Below are positions 10,349 to 21,198 of a stretch of 64,000 nucleotides of DNA, piece by piece. The stretch is from Epinephelus fuscoguttatus (taxonomy: Eukaryota; Chordata; Actinopteri; Perciformes; Serranidae): the NCBI RefSeq assembly GCF_011397635.1, contig NC_064773.1, positions 2,463,501 to 2,527,500 of the forward strand, read 5' to 3'. The position numbers were made by a program, and so were the translations under genes. Position 1 is the stretch's first letter; the number at the start of each line of letters is the position of its first letter. Below the pieces are notes generated by a model. That model was not told the DNA's origin. It ran no database searches and was given only the letters and a program-made list of their open reading frames with translations.

Positions 10349-11399
10349 CAGACTCTTTCTCTCTCAGAGTGTGTATTGCTGCAGTGTGAAGTGCTGCGTC
10401 TGGCTCCCTCTGCTGCTGCGAGTCGTACTTCAGCTACTGCAGACAGAACAAGTCTTCATGTTTCTGTCTGATGAACCTCGAGTTAACCGAGTACTTTTAC
10501 TCAACTACTGCACTTGAGTAGAGTCTGAGGTATTTAAATATCACCATCACACACTACTTTAGCAATTTAAAAAACTTCAAATATTTTTTATATAAAATAA
10601 ACTAGAAAAAATCAGTTCCAACTCCAGATGCGATGATGAAACGTTAAAGCATCAGGAGAAATTAACCAGTGATAGTATTTATAATAATATCATAAGAGTA
10701 ATTTTTCTGCATACTAAGTCCTCACTTTTGATACGAAGCGAGTCTATACGTTTAAAATGTATTTAACATGTTTCATAAATGTTTGTGACTACACTGTGTT
10801 TCAGTTTGGTCATGTCATAAAGTCTCTTTGAGTCTGAACATATTTTACAACTATGAATGAAGGATTTTTTCACTTCCAAGGTAACGGACAGATGAGCAGA
10901 GGGTCACAGTTCAGGGTCTATACTGTGTGTATACAGCGTGCAACAGTACGTCCTTTTAAAGGCAGCTGCAGCACCTGCTAGAGGTACAAAGGAACAGTGT
11001 GTGATGAGGTTTGCAGCTCGGAGGCAGTTCTAATGAATTTCATGCTAACAGCAGCACGCTAACATGCTAATATTTAGAGTTGTGAGCTATTGTTGACATT
11101 TTGTGTGACGAATCATCTGTTAGCAGCTCCTGTGTGCAGCGTGTCCGTGGACGCACAGAGATCGTCACTGCTTCACTGTGAAACTGAAGGAAACCTAAAA
11201 ACATGCAGACTCTCAGGCAGGTCCTGCAGCCTCTGTTTTTATGATTTCTAAGATGATTTATGAACGTCTAAATGTGACGTCTAAACGTGTGTGTGTTCAG
11301 ATTTGAGTTATGACTCGGAGAAGGAGCAAATTTGCTGAACCATCTGAGAAGCTGTAAGCTAACGACAGAGGAAATAAGACAGAGGCGCAGGATGAAGGC
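10349..11399. other. Intergenic sequence downstream of cand1
   Basis: Non-coding. It holds a short ACTCAAGTACT-type repeat remnant (about 10473-10530) and no recognisable gene. Confidence 0.4.
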
Positions 11400-11417
11400 A
11401 GGCAGAAATGGACCTTT

Positions 11418-11423
11418 TTTATT
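11418..11423 (-). terminator. Candidate cand1 polyadenylation signal AATAAA
   Basis: First AATAAA on the minus strand after the cand1 stop, about 1.0 kb downstream. No transcript evidence; a later signal could be used. Confidence 0.35.
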
Positions 11424-11577
11424 TTTCTTGGGCGATAAACAACAGTGGATTGTCCTGACCAGACCGGACTGAACCGGATCGAACCAGACTGGATCCAGTT
11501 TCACCAGAACAAACCAGAGAACAGCACAGTTAATGAAACCAGTCCTGACCACCAGACTGAACCGGCTGGAACCAGTT

Positions 11578-11614
11578 TGTGTGTGTGTGTGTGTGTGTGT
11601 GGGGGGGGGGGGGG
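11578..11614. repeat. (GT)n followed by a run of G, second copy
   Basis: (GT)11 runs into about 14 G, as at 5408-5444. It lies in the inferred cand1 3' UTR, where the transcript would read C14 then (AC)n. Confidence 0.85.
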
Positions 11615-11699
11615 CGACTGACTGACTGGAACAACAAACAGAACGATCAGAACATTGTTACTTTGTGTTACACACTGCGTTACCATGGCAACAGCCGGT

Positions 11700-12105
11700 C
11701 CAATCAGGCCTGGTCAGGTTGGACCTGGTCCAATGAGCTCTCCTCTTCCCTTCAGAGGAGCGAAGGGAGCGAGGGCGGGTCTATTGAATCAGGGGAAAAC
11801 AAAGAAGCTGATTGGTCCACAAACAGTAAAACCCCGCCCACCCATCATCACCCCCCCCAAGCATCCTATTGGTTACCTACATCATTCGCAAAAAAAACAG
11901 AGCGAGCCCTTCTCCCATTGGTCACCACAGCCTCAGGCAATTCAGGCCGTTTCCCCATTGGTCAGTTTTGATAACACGCCAACTGTCAGTCACTCAGCAG
12001 CGGCCAATCAGGTTACAGTACCTGTGGAACTTTCTGGAATAACGAAAAGAAAAAAAAAGTCAAACAAAAAGAGAAGAATGATGATGAACAGAGAGGCCAG
12101 CCAAT
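11700..12105. promoter_or_regulatory. Cluster of eight CCAAT boxes
   Basis: CCAAT at 11700, 11730, 12004 and 12101, and ATTGG at 11811, 11868, 11917 and 11957. Several are in CCAATCA/TGATTGG context, the NF-Y consensus. An ACCCCGCCCA GC-box-like word is at 11831. It lies antisense within the inferred cand1 3' UTR and could be an intragenic promoter or chance. Confidence 0.35.
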
Positions 12106-12437
12106 CAGATGAGCTCTCTAGGAAAAACAAACAGGAAGTGGGAGGAGCTTCCAAGCCTCAAATGGATTTTTTTTTTTTTTGTTCTTTGTTTTTGTCCTTT
12201 TTGTCCGTGTGTGTTCGCCGTACATCAGTCTCCGTCCTTTCTTTTCCAACAGCTGATTTCAGTGCAATGCATCATGGAACGATCGATCGCTAAGAGAGGG
12301 TGTGACACTACGAGTGTGTGTGTATGTGTATGTGTGTGTCTGTGTCCTGTTGTCATGGAAACATGCTGCGGGGTTAGCGCTCCAGCAGCTGGGGGTGGTG
12401 CCGTGTTGCATCGTGGGGAATCTGTCTGTCCGTCTCT

Positions 12438-12662
12438 TTAGCTGGTGTCCATGGACTCCATGTTGGCGGAGCTGGAGTCCCTCTGGATGGAGTCGAAGAT
12501 GGCCGCCAGCTCCTGATTGGACGAGATCTGGGACTGGAACTCCGACATCAGCGGCGACTTCTCCGCCTCGGGGATCGTCAGCAGTGCCACGACGGCTCGC
12601 ATCGCCGACCTCTTCAGCTCATCCTGCTTCTCGAACTCCTGCTTCACCGAGTTCGCCTTCAC
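12438..12662 (-). CDS. cand1: cand1 exon 26, terminal (residues 1161-1234 and stop)
   Basis: Encodes [20 protein letters not shown] through [10 protein letters not shown] followed by TAA. This C-terminal HEAT cap contacts the cullin-RBX1 end in CAND1 structures. Acceptor TCCGCAG/GTG. Confidence 0.97.
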   Translation of the reverse strand: MKANSVKQEFEKQDELKRSAMRAVVALLTIPEAEKSPLMSEFQSQISSNQELAAIFDSIQRDSSSANMESMDTS

Positions 12663-15600
12663 CTGCGGAGAGGAGACGCTTTTACTCGACTGACCACAAA
12701 TTTATTATTTTTTATTTTCATGTTTAGTCTGCTGAAATCGTTGAGGTTGTTACCGGACAGGAACGAGTTAATTCACATGGAAATGGCCGTGGAAGAACTC
12801 AGATCTAGGGACGAGTGTGATTAGACGTGTAACCCATTAAACATCCACCCCCTCGCTAGTCGGCACCAGAAATATTAGCTGTTTAAACCAATTTGTGTTT
12901 TATTCATGTACAATGCCGCTTAAATGTCATGCAGCTATCCGCCACTAGTGGGTGCTACAGAGGCGTCAGACAGCAGTCCAGGCAGTTCAGGAGGTTTCAG
13001 GCTGGATCTGTAAATCTCTCACATGACCTGATAATCTGGACAAAACATCGGCATCGAACGTCTCAGACCAGACTGTCTGGAGGGTGAAGAGGAGATAACT
13101 CAAAGCTCTGCAGTCTGAGCGCAGCTTTACAACTGTTTCACAGGCTGGGTGGTTCCACTCCACGACTGACATGTGATACTGGTGCAGCATGTGTGTGAAG
13201 CGTGTAGTGTGTGTGTGTGTGTGTACCTTGGTGGTGCAGGTGGCTCTCAGCGGTTCCACCAGTCTGTCCAGTCTCTGCAGGACAGCACTGGGACACAGAG
13301 ACGACAGCCGGGCCAGCATCAGGAACGTCAGCATCTGAAAACAACAGGATGTTAACACTTACAGGGGAAACACGGCCGCTGTCAGAGTGCATACATGTCG
13401 TTCACACGGTCTAAGACGGTCCAAAAACATAAGTCTCTCTTTGAGATAAAACAAAGTTAAAGACACTGGCGGTTCATTTCTGCCACCTGACAGACAGAAC
13501 AATTCATTAATGAATCCAGACACTAACCAATAGATGAAACAATAATGAACCAATCAGCCCTGATGCTCTGCAACAGCCAGTCTGTGCTCTGACAGATGTT
13601 TGTATTGATTCAAAGTGCTGAATCCATCTTTCCTCCATTATAATCAATACTTCTGAAACTGGAAGGACTCAGGTCTCAGTGAAGCAGCAGCAGAGCTGCA
13701 CTGCTCTGAACTTGTGTTCTGAAAGCAAACTGAACACGTTTGGGTGAAATAAAACAAAGGAAATTAAAGTTTAACTTTTAATAGACAAAACAATTCAATA
13801 AAGAAAATAATCAATAGATTAATCAATAATGAAAAGACTCTGAATACGTTCTGAACACTGGTCTTTGTTTTGATGACATTTGTGTCAACTGAAAATTCCT
13901 CATATTTAAAATCAGTCAAAAGGCCCGACATCAGTAATGCTGCTCCCACGACTAGAAATAGTTGTGTTGTGTCTTGTCGTGGTGTGTCGTCGTATCGCAG
14001 CGTGTCGTGGTGTATCGTGCGTGGTGTTGTGCTGTGGTGTGGTGTAGTGTGGTGTGTCTTGTCGTGTCGTGGTGTGTCGTGCGTGGTGTGGTGTTGTGTT
14101 GTGTTGTGTTGTGTTGTGTTGTGTTGTGTTGTGGTGTAGTGTGGTGTGTCTTGTCGTGTCGTGGTGTGTCATGTCATGTCATGTTGTGTCGTGTTGTGGT
14201 GTGTCGTGTTGTATCATGTCGTGTCGTGGTTTGTCGTGTCGTGTCGTGGTGTGGAGTGTCGTGTCATGTAGTGTCGTGTCATGGTGTGTCCTGTCGTGTC
14301 GTGGTGTGGAGTGTCGTGTCGTGTAGTGTCGTGTCATGGTGTGTCCTGTCGTGTCGTGTCGTGTCTGTCATGTCGTGGTGTGTCGTCGTATCGCAGCGTG
14401 TCGTGGTGTATCGTGCGTGGTGTTGTGTTGTGGTGTGGTGTGTCGTCGTATCGCAGCGTGTCGTGGTGTATCGTGCGTGGTGTTGTGCTGTGGTGTGGTG
14501 TAGTGTGGTGTGTCTTGTCGTGTCGTGGTGTGTCGTGGTGTGTCATGTCATGTCGTGTTGTGTCGTGTTGTGGTGTGTCGTGTCATGTCGTGTTGTGTCG
14601 TGTTGTGGTGTGTCGTGTTGTGGTGTGTCATGTCATGTCGTGTTGTGTCGTGTTGTGGTGTGTCATGTCATGTCGTGTTGTGTCGTGTTGTGGTGTGTCG
14701 TGTTGTGGTGTGTCGTGTTGTATCATGTCGTGTTGTGGTTTGTTGTGTCGTGTCGTGGTGTGGAGTGTCGTGTCATGTAGTGTCGTGTCATGGTGTGTCC
14801 TGTCGTGTCGTGTCGTGTCTGTCATGTCGTGGTGTGTCGTGTCGTGTGGTGGTGTGTCGTGTCATGTGGTGGTGTGTCATGTGGTGGTGTGTGGTGTGGT
14901 GGTGTGTCATGTCATGTCATGGTGTGTCGTGTCGTGGTGTCGTGTCGTGTGGTGGTGTGTCGTGTGGTGTTATGTCGTGTCATGGTGTGTCGTGTCGTGG
15001 TGTGTTGTGGTGTGTGTCGTGTCGTGGTGTGTCATGTCATGTCGTGTCGTGGTTTGTCATGTCGTGGTGTGTCATGTCGTGGTGTGTCGTGTCATGGTGT
15101 GTCGTGTCGTGGTGTGTCATGTCATGTCATGGTGTGTCGTGTCATGGTGTGTCCTGTCGTGGTGTGTTGTGGTGTGTCGTGTCATGTCGTGTCATGGTTT
15201 GTCATGTCGTGGTGTGTCGTGTCGTGTGTCGTGTGGTGGTGTGTCGTGTCATGTCATGGTGTGTCGTGTCATGGTGTGTCGTGTCGTGGTGTGTTGTGGT
15301 GTGTCGTGTCATATCGTGTCGTGGTGTGTCGTGTCGTGGTGTGTTGTGGTGTGTCGTGTCATGTCGTGTCGTGGTTTGTCATGTCGTGGTGTGTCGTGTC
15401 ATGGTGTGTCCTGTCGTGGTGTGTCGTGTCATGTCGTGTCGTGGTTTGTCATGTCGTGGTGTGTCGTGTCATGGTGTGTCGTGTCGTGGTGTGTCATGTC
15501 ATGTCGTGGTGTGTCGTGTCTGGCATGTCGTGGTGTGTCGTGTCTGGCATGTCGTGGTGTGTCGTGTCGTGTCGTGTCGTGGAGTGTCTTAGTGTGTCGT

Positions 15601-18068
15601 GTTGTGTCTGTCGTGGTGTGTCATGGGGTGGCGTGTCGTGTGTTGTGTCGTGGTGCAGTGAGACCTTGATGTCGTAGTGGTCCTTGAGGCCGTCCTCTAC
15701 GTGGTTGAGGAAGGTGAAGATGTCGAGTCGGTCCAGGCAGCTGTCCAGCAGAGTGTACATGCACTCGAACGCAGCCTTCCTCAAGTCCAACCCGTCATCC
15801 ACTGTGTGTTTGAACGGACCCATCTCCACCTGCGCACACACACACACACACACACAGGGTCACACATGTGCCGATCAAAACAGAACCAACATCTGGACCT
15901 GCTGACGTGTCTCGGTGACGTGTTCGGACCTCTCTGATCAGCTCCTTCCTGACTTTGGTCTCGTTGTACAGCTGTGGTAAAACTGAGTCCAGCAGCTCTC
16001 GGATCAGACTGGGTTTGTTGTGGGCCGCAGAGTTAAACGTTACCAAGGCAACACGACGCACGTTCAGGTCCGGGTCCTCCAGCGTCTTCAGGAAATCACC
16101 TGAGGAGAATCAGTGATTCAGAGATCAGAGCTGCACCCTGAATCAAATAATCGCTAAACCGATTAAAATGTTCCTGATTAACTGATCACTTGGTGAGAGA
16201 TCAATAAAATAAATGTTCACCTATGCAGTTCTTCAGCAGCGGGTCGATGGGCTGTGGCTGGTCGGAGATGGTGAACTTTACCGCCGTTACCACGGAGCTC
16301 CGGGCGTACGATGAACCTTCATATAAACACACACACACACACACACACAATCAGTAATCAATGAATCAATATGTGACATCAATCATCAGATGACAGCGTC
16401 AGCAGCTGTTTCATCTACAACTACTGGTTTATTCTGACCCTGTACACCAATGAGATTCAGGCTGAGGAGACAGAGACAGTCTGATTGGCTCAGAGGAGTA
16501 GAGGGGCGGGGCTTAGCATCATGTTAAATAATCCTATTGGTCGGAGGTTTTTTTCACTACAGCTAAAGATTCACTGTTTAACAATCAATAGGGTTTATTG
16601 ATCGATCAGCTGGTGATAAACGGCCTTTGATCATCTGACAACACACAGGAGGATCATGGTTATTGATTATTCATTCAATAAGTGATCAAATCAATACATT
16701 AAAAAAAATGAATCTTTCATGATCAATTAGTTTGGTGCCGATATAAAGATTAACAGATACTTATTGATCTTGTAAATCGTGTTAATTCCTGAGAGAGGTT
16801 ATCTTATTATTGATCACCTGACAGCAGGCTTTATTGGTACCTGATCAGAGTATTGATTACCTGATAGCAGGCTTTATTGGTACCTGATCAGAGTATTGAT
16901 TACCTGATAGCAGGGTTTATTGGTACCTGATCAGAGTATTGATTACCTGACAGCAGGTATCCTTTGAGGCGGGGCAGCAGGGTTTCGGGGTCAATGAGCG
17001 TCAGTTTGCCGAGACACTCGGCCACCACGTTCCTGGTTCCTTCCTCCTGACACTCGCAGTGTTTGAGCAGCAGAGACCAAACTGACTCCACGTACGGCTT
17101 CAGTCCGGACACCGACGCCGAACCTGCACACAGACACACACACGTTACAGCCAAAGACACACACACTGATTTATCCACAAAGTATCTGAGCTGCTCTTCT
17201 CACTGATGATCTCTTTGAGCGAGTGCAGCAGCAGGTACTGTCTCTTAGAGGAGGAGATCTCCTGCAGGACGAAGGGCAGGTACTCTGGAAGATTCCCCAC
17301 GGCGATACTGCCGAGCGCATAGGAGGCCGCTGACTTCACCTGAGGCGGAGAGAGGCGTGTTAATGTCGACCAACACGTAACTAAACTAGGACTTGGTAGC
17401 AATTGTCGTGATTCCTTCTGTTGTGGCACAAAACCCCTCGAGGCTGAAGTCACCTCAGCAATTATTCATCCATAATTTGTTTGGTAAATAAAATATGATT
17501 TTCACAGTCCTAAATCGCACAGTGACGTCTCTGATACAAACTTTTAATGTGAAAAGTCCAGGATGTGAAAGGCACTTCCTGGTCAGACAGGCGGGTGTTA
17601 CCTCTTCACTGGAGGAGGAGAAAGCGTCCAGGATGACTGTCTTCAGCTCTGGTTGGCTGCTCAGGTCCACATGGTGTCCCACCTCGCCCAATGAGAGCAG
17701 AGCGAGCAGTCTGATGGAGTCTGTGGAGCGGCTGTTCTTCACGTCCTGTCAGTCAGGGACAACAAACAAAAACTTTATTTAAACCTGCTCTAGGAAAAAA
17801 AAAAAGATTATTCCGATTATTAAACAGTTGCAGATGAATTTTCTGCTCGTCGAATCGTTACAGCTCTAAAGTTCACCTGGATGAACTGTCCGACCACAGC
17901 AGGTCCCTCGTTGGGACAGGCTCGGGTCAGAGCGGCGACACACTTGGCGATGGAGCAGTAGGCCTGTTTGTGAGGCAGAGCGGCGCTCTGGGAGTAAACG
18001 GGACCCGTCAGCATCCTCAGCAGGTCCATGTAACCAAGACCAGGAGTCTCTGTGGCCACCAGAGCCTG

Positions 18069-18101
<33 letters not shown>

Positions 18102-21100
18102 TAAAGTCTCAGGCTGTTTTCATCAACAGGTCCGTCTGTTCTGACACACTGTGACTCTGTACCTGGTAGAAGTCCAGCATGGCGGCGAGCGCTCCGCCCT
18201 GCAGCAGGGGGGATCGAACCAGTGCGATGAGCTGCTGCAGGATGTTCCCTCCGCTCAGCTGACCCAGTGAGGACGGGTGAGTCACCGCCAGCGTGGACAG
18301 GAAGCTCAGCGCCATCTGTGACACGTGCATGTCGCTCTCCGAGATGAGAGGAGGCAGCTCAGCCAGCACGGCGTCCACCATGACGGGCGTCACCGCAGAG
18401 CTGAAGCACAGACACATTCACATGGTGTTACTGACAGAGGGGAGTGGGCGGAGCTGACGGCTCTGAGTGACAAGTGTGCGACATGTGTGTGTGTGTGTGT
18501 CACCTGTAGTTTCTGAGCAGGATGTCCAGAGCAGCCAGCGTGCAGAGCTTCAGGGCTCGCTGGTTCTTGCGGAGGAAGGAGGCGAGGATGGGAACGGCGT
18601 CGGGGAGGACCGGCCTCAGGTCGATTTTCAGCGGAGAGCCGGCGATCAATGTCAGAGCTGCAAAACAAACACAATCAGGACTGCGGTAGAAAATAACTCC
18701 ACTTCAAACTCTTCATGACAGAAAACCTCTGGAGAGTCTAATTTAAGACAGTCTTTTTATTTTTATATCCATGAATCAGCGTTTCACATTCCTGCCGCCA
18801 CAATTAAAAATAAAAGGCTGTGTCATCAACAATGTTTATTAAAACTCACTTTGACGTAACAGTCGACACCTGCTGTGTCTTCACTCACAGCTACAACCCT
18901 CACTGTACAATAAAACACACACACACACACACACTGCCTCTGTTCATACTGCTCATTTATATTTAATATTATTTATCGACGTGTTGTGAGATCTGAACAT
19001 AAAGCACACAGACGTGTCGCACAGTTTTATCCAGATAGGACCTGAGGTGAGTTTCAGAGGCAGCATGATTGTACACAAATTAGATTTTAAAGACACAAAT
19101 CAGCCTGAGGTGGTGCATGAGTTGTGTGAAAAATAAATGGCTACCCCGCGGCTTCATGTATCTGCTTTACAGAACGCACAGAGACGAGAGAACAAGGGAA
19201 GACTGGAGGGAAAGAACAGAGAGAACTGAAGCCTCTGGAGCCGAACACAAACACACAGACGGTGCCGTTTCATAACGCTGCAGAGACATCAGAGCCGCCG
19301 GAAAACTACCAAAAGGCTGCTGAGATCAGGGCGGGGCTTACCTTTCACCGTCGTGAGTCTGGTGATCTCATTCTTGAGGCGCTCTAAGAAGATCAGCAAC
19401 GTTCCAGGAAGTTCAGCGGGCAGCCGGTCACCTACACAACCACACGGGAACGTGAGAACGTGAGTCATAAAAACAGGAAGCTGCGTCATCACAGCGATGT
19501 GACGGGCAGACGGTGGTTACCTAGGTTGCAGATGATCTGTCCCATGCAGGAGATGGCTCGTTCTTTCACTTCCTGGTCGATGTCAGCGGCTTTCAGGCGT
19601 TTGATTGTACAGGTGAACAGGTCGTTGATGTAGGGGGAGGGGTCGAAGCTGTCTGAGCCCTCTGATTGGTTGTCCAGAGGTCGGATCACCTGGAGGGGAG
19701 GAACAGGAGTAGAATCAGCTGCTTCACATAAAGAGGCTAAAGAGGTTACGGAGGTTGCAGGTTCGACTCCCACCTTGACGAGCTGCTGAGTGACGAGCAG
19801 AGCCTCGGAGGTGATCTTGTAAAAGGGGTCTCCCACGCACGCCACCACGGGCGGGACGAGGGCGGGGACGTGAGCGTGGAAGGCGTGAGCGGGGTGTGTG
19901 ACCATGATGACGTGGAGGCAGGCCAAGGCGTCGATTTTTAGGTTGGAGCTGCTCGACTTATCGTTCAGAGAGAAGATGATACCTGAAACACAAAGATACT
20001 GCCGTTACTGATACGACAGCTTTGAAATGACCTCTGTGTCAAAGGGACAGCCGGCAGAACGGGATGTGACATTTTGATGACGTTTTATATGTGCGACCCA
20101 ACGCTGGGAGATTTAAAAAGCAGCTAGAAGCAGTTAGCAGCTAACTCAAAGAACAACAGCGACCAAATATGTCCACAAATTGGGAAAACAATGAGGTCCA
20201 GGAGCTGATTACCCTCCGAGCAGAGCACGAGATCAGCCGCCACATAACAGGGACGCTAAATGATTGTTATTGACATGTGATGTCATTGTTGTTTGATGCG
20301 TACGGTATATGTCACACAAGAGGCCAAAGCTGTTGTGTTACATGTCACGCTTCTTGTTTCCAGGATGCTGACATGCCGTCTGAAATCACACACTGATGCT
20401 CTTATTTCAACTGATTTCTATAATTCACGAGGACAGAATCCAAAATATTGTCACCTCTGGTTTGGCAGGAACCAGTCGGCTCAGAGCTGAGAGGCACAGA
20501 CAAGATAGTAGTCGTAGTACTTGTACTTCTAATGGCTGTGAAGCATTACCTGGTATTAGTACTGGAATGTGGGAGGTCAGGGCTCCTGGGAGGACGTTCA
20601 CCAGCTCAGTCAACATGTTGAAACAACACTGACGAGTTTTGACACTTTTCTCCTTCAGCTGCTTGTGAAGAGCTTTCACTATCATGGGGACCTGCGCAGG
20701 GCGAGACACATGAGCACAGTGAGCGAGAGAGGAGACCACCGCCACCACCACCACATGCTCTCTGTGGCCGACGGTGCCGGATGCTGCTGAGGGTTTCCTG
20801 TCACCATGACAACAGGAAATAGCCAACTGAAAACAACAGTGACATCTGCTGCACAAAGACAACACTGCAAGAAACTTCAGTCTGACTCAAAGAGAAATAC
20901 TGCTCTGAATAATTTAGGGCTCCAGAGATTATTTTTATGAACAATTAATCTGACAAAGTGTCTGAAAATCTTCCCAAATCCAAGTGGACGTCTTCAAACA
21001 TCACCTGGCTCTGCAGCATGGTGAGCGGCGTGTCTCCCTGCTCCATGGCGTCTGGATCAGCCAACCAGCTCTGAGCCGGTCGGGTCTGTTTAAGCAGCGA

Positions 21101-21145
21101 CAGGTAGGCGTGGAAAACATCCGCCTTCACGTTCTCCTCCCTCTC

Positions 21146-21198
<53 letters not shown>

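Larger units (their letters stand above)
11400..12437 (-). other. cand1: Probable cand1 3' untranslated region
   Basis: The kilobase downstream of the stop has no CAND1 coding match and reaches the first minus-strand AATAAA at 11418-11423. It holds a T12 run, a (GT)nG14 tract and eight CCAAT boxes in both orientations. A 212-codon plus-strand open frame (11655-12293) covers it, but it matches no family I know and contains low-complexity segments. The end of the transcript is inferred. Confidence 0.45.

Noticed and set aside
11655..12293. 212-codon plus-strand frame opposite the cand1 3' end
   Set aside because: No family match, includes poly-Phe and Lys-rich low-complexity parts, and its DNA is the inferred cand1 3' UTR. 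Kept only as a possible antisense transcript.
14281..15669. Very long plus-strand open frames (462, 360, 295 and 272 codons) of Cys/Val/Ser-rich sequence
   Set aside because: They are the pentamer satellite read in three frames. A five-base period without stop words keeps all frames open; there is no start context, domain or complexity.
19755..19780. tRNA B-box (GGTTCGACTCCC) in cand1 intron 13
   Set aside because: The whole intron is 84 nt and there is no matching A-box or cloverleaf; chance or a SINE scrap.
20425..20865. 146-codon minus-strand frame over cand1 exon 12
   Set aside because: Only the exon part (20550-20691) is CAND1; the rest is intron read-through in frame with it.
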